Assembly: GCA_013298845.1 (NCBI GenBank)
Contig: JAAFJN010000007.1
Coordinates: forward strand, 32,235-96,234
Reading direction: 5' to 3'
Source of the DNA: Chitinophagales bacterium
Lineage (GTDB): Bacteria > Bacteroidota > Bacteroidia > Chitinophagales > Saprospiraceae
Length of the DNA stretch: 64,000 nucleotides
Each line of letters starts with the position of its first letter. The first letter of the stretch is position 1. Made by a program: the position numbers and the translations under genes. Shown here in pieces: positions 43,543 through 52,289 of the stretch. The notes under the pieces were generated by a model. It ran no database searches. It was given only the letters and a program-made list of their open reading frames with translations, and was not told where the DNA came from.

Positions 43543-43550
43543 TAACTTTG
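43543..43550 (+). promoter_or_regulatory. TAnnTTTG promoter element of the DUF983 gene
   Basis: TAACTTTG, 14 bases before ATG 43565 and 22 bases after the TGTGA-N6-TCACA site. No -33 TTG is seen, consistent with activator dependence. Confidence 0.6.
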
Positions 43551-43564
43551 CAGCACACTAATTA

Positions 43565-43981
43565 ATGAACTTTCTAATGGCTGTTTTTAAAAAAGAAACA
43601 AAGAAATACAGTATATTTTACCTGAAATGCCCCCGTTGCCACGAGGGTGAAATGTTTGAAACGGGTAGTTGGAGTTTTGTAAAACCATTCAATATGCACC
43701 AGCGCTGCCCTAAATGCGACCTGGATTATTTCCCGGAGCCGGGTTATTATTACGGTGCCATGTTTATTTCCTACATCTGGACGGGCTGGTTCTGTTTGCT
43801 GTTTGTGGCCATTTTTCACTGGATTCTCGGTTGGAGCCAAGAGTGGGCGTTTGGCCTGCTCATTGCCTTTTTGGCGGTCAATTTTGTGTATATTTTCCGT
43901 ATTTCCCGCCTTATGTGGATCAATGTGAATGTTCGTTACGACAAAGACGCCATCGCCAAACACCAACAACCCACCCCGTAA
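43565..43981 (+). CDS. DUF983 membrane protein
   Basis: A 138-residue protein with a zinc-ribbon-like N-terminus (CPRCHEG, then CPKCDLDYFPEPGYYYGAMF) and two transmembrane helices at about 78-97 and 100-120. This is the DUF983 pattern, function unknown. A second ATG at 43577 could be used. Divergent from the DsrE-like gene with a shared regulatory site. Its TAA stop lies within a perfect palindrome. Confidence 0.85.
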   Translation: MNFLMAVFKKETKKYSIFYLKCPRCHEGEMFETGSWSFVKPFNMHQRCPKCDLDYFPEPGYYYGAMFISYIWTGWFCLLFVAIFHWILGWSQEWAFGLLIAFLAVNFVYIFRISRLMWINVNVRYDKDAIAKHQQPTP

Positions 43982-44005
43982 AACCGCACGGCCGTGCGGT
44001 TTTAC
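43978..44005. terminator. Perfect 28-base palindrome between convergent genes
   Basis: Bases 43978-43991 and 43992-44005 are exact complements with no loop (core CCGCACGGCCGTGCGG, flanked by AAAA/TTTT). It overlaps the DUF983 stop codon and lies just before the stop of the M29 peptidase gene, so it can end transcription from both sides. Confidence 0.75.
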
Positions 44006-44014
44006 GGTACAATA

Positions 44015-45106
44015 TTAAATCAAAAATTGTCCTTTCCGGTAAATCACATCACCATCAGCGGTAATGGCACCGCCTTTGGTCATATCGGTAATCATGTCCC
44101 AATGCACCGGTGATTCGTTTTTGCCGCCGGTTTGCAGGTAACTTTGCCCAATGGCCAGGTGCACAGTGCCGCCAATTTTTTCGTCAAAAAGAATATTTTT
44201 GGTCATTTTAGTGATGCCGTAATTGGTACCAATGGCCGCTTCGCCAAACCGGCGGGTACCCGGCATGGAAAAAATGTGGTCCAAAAAATCCTTGCCCCGT
44301 TTGGCCTCCCAACGCTGGATATAGCCTTTTTCAACCCACAAAGTCACTTCTTCTACCTCGTGTCCCTGGTAAATGCAGGGGAAGGTGTAATGGATAACAC
44401 CCTCCACGCTGTCCTCCACGGGACTGGTATACACCTCCCCGGAGGGCATATTGGTTTGTCCGTCGGAGTTAATCCAGGTTCGGCCCTCGCACGAAAAGGT
44501 GAGATCAGTACCGTGGTCGCTGGTGTAACGCACCTGCTTAGTAGCGTTGAGGTGATCCACGATGCGTTGTTGGTTGGCGCGCAATTGCAACCAGGCGGCC
44601 TGCGGATCGGGTTCGTTGAGTTTGCAGGCATTAAATACAAAATCTTCGTATTCACTGAGCGACATACCGGCCTCCTGGGCGGCGGCATCGGTGGGCCACT
44701 GGCAGAGGTTGCGGCGCAGGCGACGGTCGGCCGTGCGTTCAAAATAGTGTTTATTTTGTTGTTTTAAGCCCTCTTGGCGCCATTTGACGCGTTCTTCGGG
44801 GGCATTTTGCATTTCCCGCAAATTAAAAGGCGCGCGGATGGACAAAAAGCAATCGAAGGTTTCCATGGCAACGCTTTGCAGTACACCAGGGGTGCGCAGC
44901 GCCTGTTCGGTGGCTGATTCGTGTAAAATTCGGTCGCGTTCCCGGAATGCCAGGTCAACTTCCACTACGGCGGCTCCGGCTTCTAATGCTACTTGGTAAA
45001 ATGAACGCACCAGGGGTTCGGCGAGGGTAGTAGTGCTTACAAAAACTTTGTCGCCCGGGCGGATTTGCAAACAATAATGGGCGAGTAATTCGGCGTATTT
45101 TTTCAT
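44015..45106 (-). CDS. M29 family metallo-aminopeptidase
   Basis: A 363-residue cytosolic peptidase of the AmpS/thermophilic aminopeptidase family. Metal-site signatures: MPSGEVYTSPVEDSVEG, FGEAAIGTNYGIT, GTVHLAIGQSY and SPVHWDMITDMT. Start MKKYAELLAHYC is typical for the family; an upstream Met would add an unlikely 11 residues. Stands alone between convergent and divergent neighbours. Confidence 0.9.
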   Translation of the reverse strand: MKKYAELLAHYCLQIRPGDKVFVSTTTLAEPLVRSFYQVALEAGAAVVEVDLAFRERDRILHESATEQALRTPGVLQSVAMETFDCFLSIRAPFNLREMQNAPEERVKWRQEGLKQQNKHYFERTADRRLRRNLCQWPTDAAAQEAGMSLSEYEDFVFNACKLNEPDPQAAWLQLRANQQRIVDHLNATKQVRYTSDHGTDLTFSCEGRTWINSDGQTNMPSGEVYTSPVEDSVEGVIHYTFPCIYQGHEVEEVTLWVEKGYIQRWEAKRGKDFLDHIFSMPGTRRFGEAAIGTNYGITKMTKNILFDEKIGGTVHLAIGQSYLQTGGKNESPVHWDMITDMTKGGAITADGDVIYRKGQFLI

Positions 45107-45280
45107 TTTAAATGAATGTTTTGGACAAAGGTAAAGCATGGCCGAAGAAAAAGTCGCCGACGAAAGGCCCGGAATCGTTTCTTTTGCCAGATAACCGGAA
45201 TATTTCGGAAATTTGTGGTACTTATGCGCCTTGTAGCGTTTAAAATAGCATTTTTATACGGAGCGCATTATCAGAAGTAT

Positions 45281-45865
45281 ATGTTGAAATTATTGGCCAA
45301 TTTCTTTTCAGTTATCGGGCATCCGTTATGGACGGCCTCGGCGTTTGCGGTGTGGGCATTGTACGCGTATGAGTCGCCGGAGCGCGCCGCCCGGTTGTCG
45401 TGGCTGGTCATTGCGGTCGTGATTGTGCCGGTCGTGTACCGCACGGTGCAAGGCGTTCGACGCGGGACGTACACCAATTTTGACGTGTCTAACCGCGAAC
45501 AGCGGCAACGTTGGTACAATTTTCCATTGTTATTATTGGGAGCGGTGACGGCGGCGTTGTTCTTGAGCCAACAACCTTTGCGGCTTTCGGGCGCGTTTTT
45601 GTGCGTTTGGGCTTTGTTGGCCGCCGCTCAATTGTTGAATAAATACTTAAAGGTCTCTTTACACGTTGGGATAAATGCCTTTATTGCCGTTTTCCTGGGG
45701 TTAATGTACCTCCCGGCTGCCGGTTGGATGGCGCTGGTCGGTACGGGCGTTATTGCCTGGTCGAGGGTGCATTTGCAACGGCACACCTGGCCCGAAGTTG
45801 GAATCGGAATGGTTTTGGGCGTTTTGGCGGGCGGGTTATACGGTTTCTTTTTTGGGGCAAATTAA
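45281..45865 (+). CDS. PAP2-superfamily-like membrane protein
   Basis: A 194-residue protein with about six transmembrane segments. The C-terminal part LKVSLHVGINAFIAVF, then SRVHLQRHTWPEVGIGMVLG fits the SxHxxxxxA and SRxxLxxHxxxDV motifs of PAP2 phosphatases in degenerate form. The first half has TVQGVRRGTYTNFDVSNREQ. An alternative Met lies 57 bases upstream. Substrate unknown; lipid or polyprenyl phosphate is usual for the family. Confidence 0.7.
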   Translation: MLKLLANFFSVIGHPLWTASAFAVWALYAYESPERAARLSWLVIAVVIVPVVYRTVQGVRRGTYTNFDVSNREQRQRWYNFPLLLLGAVTAALFLSQQPLRLSGAFLCVWALLAAAQLLNKYLKVSLHVGINAFIAVFLGLMYLPAAGWMALVGTGVIAWSRVHLQRHTWPEVGIGMVLGVLAGGLYGFFFGAN

Positions 45866-45940
45866 TCCTTTTTCAACGCCATTTTTGCCGTGGACAAAAT
45901 TAACCTGCGCACAGGATAGCGAAATATCGCTGAACCCATT

Positions 45941-45948
45941 TACATTTG
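45941..45948 (+). promoter_or_regulatory. TAnnTTTG promoter element of the thiolase gene
   Basis: TACATTTG, 33 bases before ATG 45982. No -33 TTG recognised. Confidence 0.4.
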
Positions 45949-45981
45949 CCATGTTTATATTAAGAACGTAAAAACAAAATT

Positions 45982-47154
45982 ATGGAAGCATATATCGTAG
46001 CGGGTTATCGTTCCGCAGTTGGTAAAGCCGGTCGTGGTGGTTTTAAATCCTACCGCCCCGATGATCTTGCCGTAGATGTCATTACCCATTTGATGGCCTC
46101 CGTGCCGGATATTGAAAAAAAATTGGTAGACGACGTTATCGTGGGCTGCGCTAACCCGGAAGGGGAGCAGGGCTTACAAATTGGTCGCCTTATCTCCAAT
46201 CGCGCCCTCGGCAAAGACGTTCCCGGCATGACCGTGAACCGTTATTGCGCTTCGGGTCTCGAAACCATTTCCATCGCCGTGGCCAAAATCCGCGCGGGAA
46301 TGGGGCATATTTACGTGGCCGGTGGTGCCGAAAGCATGAGCCTGATCCCGATGACGGGTTACAAACTGGCCCCCAACTACAATATTGCCGCCAATACCCC
46401 CGACTATCTGGTGGGTATGGGCCTCACCGCCGAAGCCGTAGCCGCCAAATGGGATATTTCCCGCGAGCAGGCCGATACGTTTTCTGTGCGTTCGCACGCG
46501 TTGGCCGGTGCCGCCATTAAAGACGGCAAATTCAAAGACGAAATTGTGCCCGTTAAAGTAAAAGAAGTGTGGGTAGAAAACGATAAACGCAAAGAACGCG
46601 ATACGATCGTGGATACCGACGAAGGCGTTCGCGCCGATACCAGCCTCGAAGGGTTGGGCAAATTGCGCCCCGCTTTCGCGGTGGGTGGTTCGGTAACCGC
46701 CGGTAACTCTTCTCAAACCTCCGACGGCGCGGCATTTGTACTCGTGGTATCGGAAGAAGTGGTTAAACGGTACAACCTTACCCCTATTGCGCGCCTTGCG
46801 GCGTGTTCAGTGGCGGGTGTAGAACCCATCCTCATGGGCATTGGCCCTTGCGCGGCAATTCCCAAAGCATTGGCGCAGGCGGGCAAATCCCTCAACGACA
46901 TCGAACTGATCGAACTCAACGAAGCCTTTGCTGCGCAGGCATTGGCCGTAATAAAAGAAGCGGGGCTTAATCCCGAAATCGTCAACGTGAACGGCGGCGC
47001 GATTGCGCTGGGACACCCCCTCGGTTGCACCGGTGCCAAATTATCCGTCCAGTTGTTCAACGAAATGCGCCGCCGCCAACTCAAATATGGTATGGTAACG
47101 GCTTGTGTAGGCGGCGGACAAGGTATTGCCGGCGTTTACGAATTACTTAACTAA
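45982..47154 (+). CDS. Acetyl-CoA C-acyltransferase (thiolase)
   Basis: A 390-residue thiolase. Acylated Cys89 in NRYCASGLETIS, base His in NVNGGAIALGHPLGCTGAK, and second Cys in VTACVGGGQGIAGVYEL are all present. It cleaves or forms 3-ketoacyl-CoA; a FadA-like degradative role is more likely than biosynthesis given the N-terminus (AYIVAGYRSAVGKAGRGG), but no beta-oxidation partner gene is adjacent. Single-gene unit with a hairpin behind it. Confidence 0.93.
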   Translation: MEAYIVAGYRSAVGKAGRGGFKSYRPDDLAVDVITHLMASVPDIEKKLVDDVIVGCANPEGEQGLQIGRLISNRALGKDVPGMTVNRYCASGLETISIAVAKIRAGMGHIYVAGGAESMSLIPMTGYKLAPNYNIAANTPDYLVGMGLTAEAVAAKWDISREQADTFSVRSHALAGAAIKDGKFKDEIVPVKVKEVWVENDKRKERDTIVDTDEGVRADTSLEGLGKLRPAFAVGGSVTAGNSSQTSDGAAFVLVVSEEVVKRYNLTPIARLAACSVAGVEPILMGIGPCAAIPKALAQAGKSLNDIELIELNEAFAAQALAVIKEAGLNPEIVNVNGGAIALGHPLGCTGAKLSVQLFNEMRRRQLKYGMVTACVGGGQGIAGVYELLN

Positions 47155-47161
47155 AAAAACG

Positions 47162-47199
47162 GGGTGTGCAAAAGTCCTTAATGGGCTTTTTGCACACCC
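47162..47199. terminator. Hairpin between thiolase and lytic transglycosylase genes
   Basis: Arms GGGTGTGCAAAA (47162-47173) and TTTTGCACACCC (47188-47199) are exact complements, extended inward by GTCC/GGGC. It starts eight bases after the thiolase stop and ends 17 bases before the next ATG. A terminator for thiolase or an attenuator for the next gene. Confidence 0.6.
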
Positions 47200-47215
47200 T
47201 CCTCAAAAAAAAGAT

Positions 47216-48130
47216 ATGCTGACTGTAAAGAATTTGCTGATTGTCAATGCTTTGCTGGCGTCAGGTTTTGCGGTATTGATGTTCTGTTCTTTCGGCGGAA
47301 ATGATTCCGGGAAATCGGCGGGCGCTACTTTGTCACCCGAACAAGTGATAAAAACCATCAACCTCGACAAAGATTTTACGTTTTGTGGGGAAAAATTCCC
47401 GATGGATAACCCCGATGTGCGCCAACGCCTCGACGCGGAATTGTTGCGCAACGTGTATTCACATTCTTCTACACTCATCGCCCTCAAACGCGCCAATGCG
47501 TTGTTTCCGGTTATTGAACCCATTTTGAAAGAAGAAGGTGTACCCGACGACATTAAATACCTCGCCGTTGCCGAAAGTGTATTGTCCAATGCCGTTTCTC
47601 CGGCGGGTGCACGGGGCGTTTGGCAGTTTATGAAAGCAACCGGTACCCAATACGGATTGGAAATTAGCACGGAAGTGGATGAGCGTTATCATTTGGAAAA
47701 AGCCACCCGCGCCGCCTGCAAATACCTCAAAGGGCAACGCGAACAATTGGGTTCCTGGGTGCTTTCCGCCGCCGCTTACAACGCCGGACCGGGCCGTATT
47801 TCGCAGGATAAAGCCACCCAACGCGCCGATAACTTTTTTGAAATGAACCTGGCCGCCGACGAAACCATGCGTTATCCGTTTCGGATTATGGCCATCAAAG
47901 AGGTGATGAGTAACCCCGATTTGTACGAATACAATATTGATAAAGAACACCTTTATCCCACGCTCCCTAAAGGTAAAGTGATAGAAGTGAATGAACCAGT
48001 GCCGAACTGGGGCGATTTTGCCAAAAAATACGGTACAAATTACCGCGATCTTAAAGTGCTGAATCCCTGGTTGATTGACAGTAAATTGACCAACAAGGAA
48101 CGGAAAACCTACAAAGTGGTAGTACCATAA
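47216..48130 (+). CDS. Lytic transglycosylase (MltD-like, SLT domain)
   Basis: A 304-residue envelope enzyme with an N-terminal hydrophobic anchor (LLIVNALLASGFAVLMFCSF). The SLT fold spans about 95-240: DIKYLAVAESVLSNAVSPAGA with the catalytic Glu, ARGVWQFMKATGTQYGL and SAAAYNAGPGRISQ. The C-terminus (WGDFAKKYGTNYRDLKVLNP) resembles a single LysM-like module. It cleaves peptidoglycan glycan strands during remodelling. ATG 47216 follows directly on the hairpin. Confidence 0.88.
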   Translation: MLTVKNLLIVNALLASGFAVLMFCSFGGNDSGKSAGATLSPEQVIKTINLDKDFTFCGEKFPMDNPDVRQRLDAELLRNVYSHSSTLIALKRANALFPVIEPILKEEGVPDDIKYLAVAESVLSNAVSPAGARGVWQFMKATGTQYGLEISTEVDERYHLEKATRAACKYLKGQREQLGSWVLSAAAYNAGPGRISQDKATQRADNFFEMNLAADETMRYPFRIMAIKEVMSNPDLYEYNIDKEHLYPTLPKGKVIEVNEPVPNWGDFAKKYGTNYRDLKVLNPWLIDSKLTNKERKTYKVVVP

Positions 48131-48146
48131 AGCCAGCGTATGATAC

Positions 48147-49034
48147 ATGCGCCAGATTTTTAGCGCAATCCACCGGTACGGCGGTGCGCCTACTTTACAC
48201 GTATTTTATCATATCGTTACCGACGATACGGCTCCGCACGTGCGGGGGCTGTATCCTGTGCGCTCCATTCGGCAGTTTCGGGAAGATATGGACTGGCTTT
48301 TGCGTCATTTTATCCCCGTCACCCTCGATGAATTGGCCGCTCCGCCCTCGGCCCGGCCCGGTTTTCACGTGAGTTTCGACGATGGTTTGCGGCAGTGTTA
48401 CGAAACCATAACGCCTATTTTGTTGGAAAAAGGGATTCCCGCGACGTTTTTTGTCAATCCCGATTTTGTGGACAACCGGGCATTCATGTACCGGTACACC
48501 GCTAGTTTGATCCTCCAACAACGCCCCGATCTGCGCCGCGAATTGTTACAAATGACCATTCACGACGACGATACTTTGGTGCAAATGGCTCATCAAAATG
48601 GCATTGATCCCGAAACATTTCTCCACGAATATCAGCCTTACATGACGCGGGCGCAAATTCAGGAACTGTCCAATTACGGTTTTACCATCGGGGCACACAG
48701 CATGAACCACCCCATGTACGCCCAAATCCCGGAACCAGAGCAAGTGCAGCAAACCCTCGACAGCCTCGCGTGGGTGCGTGCGCACACGCAGGAGACCAAT
48801 CCGCCTTTTGCCTTTCCTTTCACCGATTTTGGGGTAAAAAAGACCTTTTTTGCCCAATTACCGCCCAATACCTTGAGTTTTGGTTGCGCCGGATTAAAAA
48901 AAGAAAACCACCCCGGCCATTTTCAACGGTTGGCCATGGAAAAAAACACCCGCAGCGCTGCCGCCATCGTGGAATCGGCGTACGCCGGGTATTTGGCTAA
49001 ATTATTGCTGGGGCGGCACGTGGCCCGGCGCTAA
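48147..49034 (+). CDS. Polysaccharide deacetylase family protein (CE4-like)
   Basis: A 295-residue protein with the NodB-type elements FHVSFDDGLRQCYE (metal Asp pair), PATFFVNPDFVDN, and GFTIGAHSMNHPMY (metal His pair). No signal peptide, so a cytosolic or membrane-peripheral role is likely. It begins 16 bases after the transglycosylase gene, suggesting joint cell-envelope function. Confidence 0.82.
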   Translation: MRQIFSAIHRYGGAPTLHVFYHIVTDDTAPHVRGLYPVRSIRQFREDMDWLLRHFIPVTLDELAAPPSARPGFHVSFDDGLRQCYETITPILLEKGIPATFFVNPDFVDNRAFMYRYTASLILQQRPDLRRELLQMTIHDDDTLVQMAHQNGIDPETFLHEYQPYMTRAQIQELSNYGFTIGAHSMNHPMYAQIPEPEQVQQTLDSLAWVRAHTQETNPPFAFPFTDFGVKKTFFAQLPPNTLSFGCAGLKKENHPGHFQRLAMEKNTRSAAAIVESAYAGYLAKLLLGRHVARR

Positions 49035-49050
49035 AGGCTACGAAATCACG

Positions 49051-49079
49051 TTGTAGAAACGCAATCTTTGCTATCTTTG
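49051..49079 (+). promoter_or_regulatory. Complete Bacteroidota promoter of gldG
   Basis: TTG at 49051-49053 and TATCTTTG at 49072-49079 match the -33/-7 consensus with an 18-base spacer. The -7 box ends eight bases before ATG 49088, so the transcript would have almost no 5' leader. Confidence 0.65.
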
Positions 49080-49087
49080 CACCCGCT

Positions 49088-50860
49088 ATGGAAAAAACGA
49101 CCAAACGCAGATCACCCCGTGCGCAGGCACTGCTTCAATTCGGGCTTATTGTAGGCATAATTTTCTTTGTCAATTTTATCGCCAACACCTTTTATACGCA
49201 TTTTGACCTCACGGAAGAAAAGCGCTTCACGCTGACCAAACCCACCCGCGAACTGCTCAACGGGCTGAACGAACGCGTCTTTATCGAAGTATTGCTCGAC
49301 GGCGAATTTCCGGCGGGTTTTAAACGGCTCCAAAGTACTACCCGCGAAATGCTCGATGATTTCCGCTCCGAAACCGGTTACGTGGATTATCGCTTCGAGG
49401 ACCCCTCGGCAGGCAGCATCGACGATATCAACGACCGGCGCAAAGCGTTGAGTGAAAACGGGATCAACCCCGTGAACCTCCGGGTGATGGAGCAGGGCGA
49501 ATCTACCCAAAAGTTGATTTATCCCTTTGCCATTGTGCACTACAAAAACCGGCAAATGCCCGTTAAACTGCTCGAAAATGAATCACCGACGCTCTCCCCC
49601 GACGAGGTGATTAACAATTCCGTGAGTTTGTTGGAGTACAAATTTGCCAATGCCATTAAAAAATTAGAGGCCCAGAGCAAACCCATTATCCTATTCACCG
49701 ATGGTCACGGCGAATTAAGTGAACTGCAAACCACCGATTTGCAGCGCAGTTTGTCGCAGTTTTACGAAACCGACCGCATCATTCTGGACTCGGTGGTGGA
49801 AGTTCCCACCAAGTCCACGTTGGCCAAAAAACCGGCGCAACCCGGCGAGTTCATTCGCAAACCCTGCGAAATGTTGATTATCGCCAAACCCAAAACGGCT
49901 TTTTCCGAAAAAGATAAATTCAAAATTGACCAGTACGTCATGAACGGCGGCAAGGTTATTTGGTTGATTGATCGCTTGGGCGCTTCGCTCGACAGTATGC
50001 GCATAAACGGGCATTTTATCCCCCGCGATTATCCCATCAATCTCGAAGATATTTTGTTCAAATACGGCGTGCGGATTCAACCGGATTTAGTGGTTGATTT
50101 ACAATGCACCAAAATTCCGTTGCAAACCGGCGTGGTCGGCAATGCGCCGCAGTACGAAATGTTCCCGTGGTTTTTCCACCCGGCGGTATTGCCCTCGGTG
50201 GATCACCCGATTGTAAAAAATCTGGACCGCACGGAACTCCGTTTCTGTTCGTCCATTGATACCATTCGCACCAAAACGGCGGTGAAAAAAACGCCAATAT
50301 TGCGCACGAGTAAGTACAGCCGTTTGCAATTTAGCCCCATTGATTTGTCGTTTGATATTTTGCGCTACCAACCCGATCCGGCGAAATTTGACAAAGGAGA
50401 ACAAAACGTGGGGGTATTGCTGGAAGGTATTTTTCCGTCGAACTACGAAAATCGGGTGTCGCAGGAAATGGCGGCCGGACTCACCCGCGCCGGGGTACAG
50501 TTCAAATCCGTGAGTGAACCAACGCGGATGTTGGTCATCAGCGACGGCGATGTAGCGGCCAATCCCACGCGGATTGACGAAAAGGGCGAAGAAACCTGGT
50601 TACCCTTGGGTTTTAACAAATTTGAACGCACCACCTATTCCAACAAAGATTTGATGCTCAACGCCGTTGAATATCTGACCGATGCTTCGGGCGTAATTGA
50701 AGCCCGCAGCCGCGAAGTAAAATTGCGTTTGTTGGATACGGTAAGCGCCAAATCCGAAAAAACCTTTTGGCAATCCGTCAATATTGGCACTTCGGTGGCT
50801 TTTGTGGCGTTGTTTGGGTTTTTATTTACCTGGTTGAGAAAAAGAAAATACAGCCGATAA
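49088..50860 (+). CDS. gldG: Gliding motility-associated ABC transporter subunit GldG
   Basis: A 590-residue protein with a transmembrane helix at about 16-37 (FGLIVGIIFFVNFIANTFY), the family opening HFDLTEEKRFTLTKPTRELL, a large periplasmic part with an ABC-type-uptake domain (PIILFTDGHGELSE), and a C-terminal helix (about 565-583) followed by RKRKYSR. GldG is the auxiliary membrane part of the GldAFG complex linked to gliding and T9SS organisms. The usual upstream gldF is not here; the gene has its own promoter. Confidence 0.9.
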   Translation: MEKTTKRRSPRAQALLQFGLIVGIIFFVNFIANTFYTHFDLTEEKRFTLTKPTRELLNGLNERVFIEVLLDGEFPAGFKRLQSTTREMLDDFRSETGYVDYRFEDPSAGSIDDINDRRKALSENGINPVNLRVMEQGESTQKLIYPFAIVHYKNRQMPVKLLENESPTLSPDEVINNSVSLLEYKFANAIKKLEAQSKPIILFTDGHGELSELQTTDLQRSLSQFYETDRIILDSVVEVPTKSTLAKKPAQPGEFIRKPCEMLIIAKPKTAFSEKDKFKIDQYVMNGGKVIWLIDRLGASLDSMRINGHFIPRDYPINLEDILFKYGVRIQPDLVVDLQCTKIPLQTGVVGNAPQYEMFPWFFHPAVLPSVDHPIVKNLDRTELRFCSSIDTIRTKTAVKKTPILRTSKYSRLQFSPIDLSFDILRYQPDPAKFDKGEQNVGVLLEGIFPSNYENRVSQEMAAGLTRAGVQFKSVSEPTRMLVISDGDVAANPTRIDEKGEETWLPLGFNKFERTTYSNKDLMLNAVEYLTDASGVIEARSREVKLRLLDTVSAKSEKTFWQSVNIGTSVAFVALFGFLFTWLRKRKYSR

Positions 50861-50882
50861 GGTTTTCCGTACCCTAAAAAAA

Positions 50883-50918
50883 GAGGCCGTCTCACAAGTC
50901 AACTTGCGAGACGGCCTC
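50883..50918. terminator. Bidirectional intrinsic terminator
   Basis: Stem GAGGCCGTCTC (50883-50893) with GAGACGGCCTC (50908-50918), with a second stem CAAGT/ACTTG inside, flanked by A-runs and T-runs. It serves both gldG and the convergent porV gene. Confidence 0.9.
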
Positions 50919-50941
50919 TTTTTTGTTATAAATGGCTTGGC

Positions 50942-52153
50942 TTAGTCTTCTTCACCGTCGCCAAATGCCCCAAAATCAAACAGCAACGAGAAACGAAGCG
51001 TATTGTCGAGCGGGTTGCGGCGGTTGGTTGTTGGAACGATATACGAGAAATTCAAACCGAAAATTTGGTATTTTAAACCTAAACCAACGCTGAAATATTT
51101 GCGGTTACCTTTTGAATAGTTTTCGTTAAAATAACCGGCGCGAACGGCGAATTGATCATCGTACCAGTATTCCACCCCGGCACCAACGGTAATTTCTTTC
51201 AATTCTTCCTGGAAACCACCGGGCGCATCGCCAAATGACTGGAAAATACCACCAATGGGTGATTGTTGGCGGTAATCTGCCACTTCGTCCTCATCGGTAT
51301 CACAAATTAGCGGATCTGGGTCATCGCAAGGCGTAGGCACAAGCAATTTGTTGAAATCGGCGGTAAACGTCAACGTGTTAAATTCGTCGAGGTGCATGCG
51401 GTAAGCCGTTCCCAAACCCATGTTGGTGGGCAGGTAATCACGGATGTTCGACTGCGTATAAGTTACTTTGTTACCGAGGTTCGTGATTGCAAGACCGAGG
51501 GTAAAATCGGCTTTTTTATCGGAAAAATTCATCGGTGTTTTGTACGTCAGCGACAAGTCGGCTGCACCGGCAACGGCTGGACGAATTTCTACGCCTTCTA
51601 CCTGAACGCCGGTAGCGAGGCTGGAGAAAATAAATTTAGCCGCTACGCCTGCCGACAGTTTTTCGGACAGTTTACGGGCATAACCAGCCGAAATTTCAAA
51701 TTCGTTGGGTTGGCCGGTACCCAGTGGGTTACCGCTATCGTCGGTGAAATCAATGCTGCCGAGGGAGAAATAACGCAAGCCAAAACCAATGGCCTGGCGA
51801 TCATCCAGTTTTTTATAACCGGCCAGATAAGCCAAATACACGTCATTGAGACCTAAAGCGCGCATCCAGGGCGTAAATGTGGCCGAAATAGACACATTTT
51901 TATCAACGAAAGCCATTTTAGAAGGATTGTAGTGCATGGAGTTGGCATCTGCAGTGGTTGCAATGCCGGCATCGCCTAACGCGCCACCGCGTGAATCAGG
52001 TACGATACGAAGGAACGGAACAGCCGATACTACTGCGTTAGCGCATTTTTCGCCTGTAACCTTGTTAATGCCATTCACGCATTGTGCTTGTGCGTTTTGA
52101 GCGATCAAAATGCCGCAGATGGCTAACACTGATAAAGTAAGGATCTTTCTCAT
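50942..52153 (-). CDS. porV: T9SS outer-membrane protein PorV (LptO)
   Basis: A 403-residue outer-membrane barrel with a signal peptide ending near AQNAQAQ. PorV marks are FLRIVPDSRGGALGDAGIAT, ADANSMHYNPSKMAFVDKN and the FadL-like strand pattern to LLFDFGAFGDGEED. PorV shuttles T9SS cargo with type A tails from the translocon to the attachment complex, matching the type A proteins elsewhere in this window. It contains an acidic loop with DTDEDEVADY around residue 280. Confidence 0.92.
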   Translation of the reverse strand: MRKILTLSVLAICGILIAQNAQAQCVNGINKVTGEKCANAVVSAVPFLRIVPDSRGGALGDAGIATTADANSMHYNPSKMAFVDKNVSISATFTPWMRALGLNDVYLAYLAGYKKLDDRQAIGFGLRYFSLGSIDFTDDSGNPLGTGQPNEFEISAGYARKLSEKLSAGVAAKFIFSSLATGVQVEGVEIRPAVAGAADLSLTYKTPMNFSDKKADFTLGLAITNLGNKVTYTQSNIRDYLPTNMGLGTAYRMHLDEFNTLTFTADFNKLLVPTPCDDPDPLICDTDEDEVADYRQQSPIGGIFQSFGDAPGGFQEELKEITVGAGVEYWYDDQFAVRAGYFNENYSKGNRKYFSVGLGLKYQIFGLNFSYIVPTTNRRNPLDNTLRFSLLFDFGAFGDGEED

Positions 52154-52289
52154 AAATTTAATAACAAAAACTGTCGTTTTTTAGTTGGTACAACGTATTA
52201 TATGCATTGTAGTTTATACCTTGATACGCGAAATGGCGTTTGGGTTGCCTACATTTTTTAAAAAAGCGAAAATCGGGCCAAAGTTTCTT

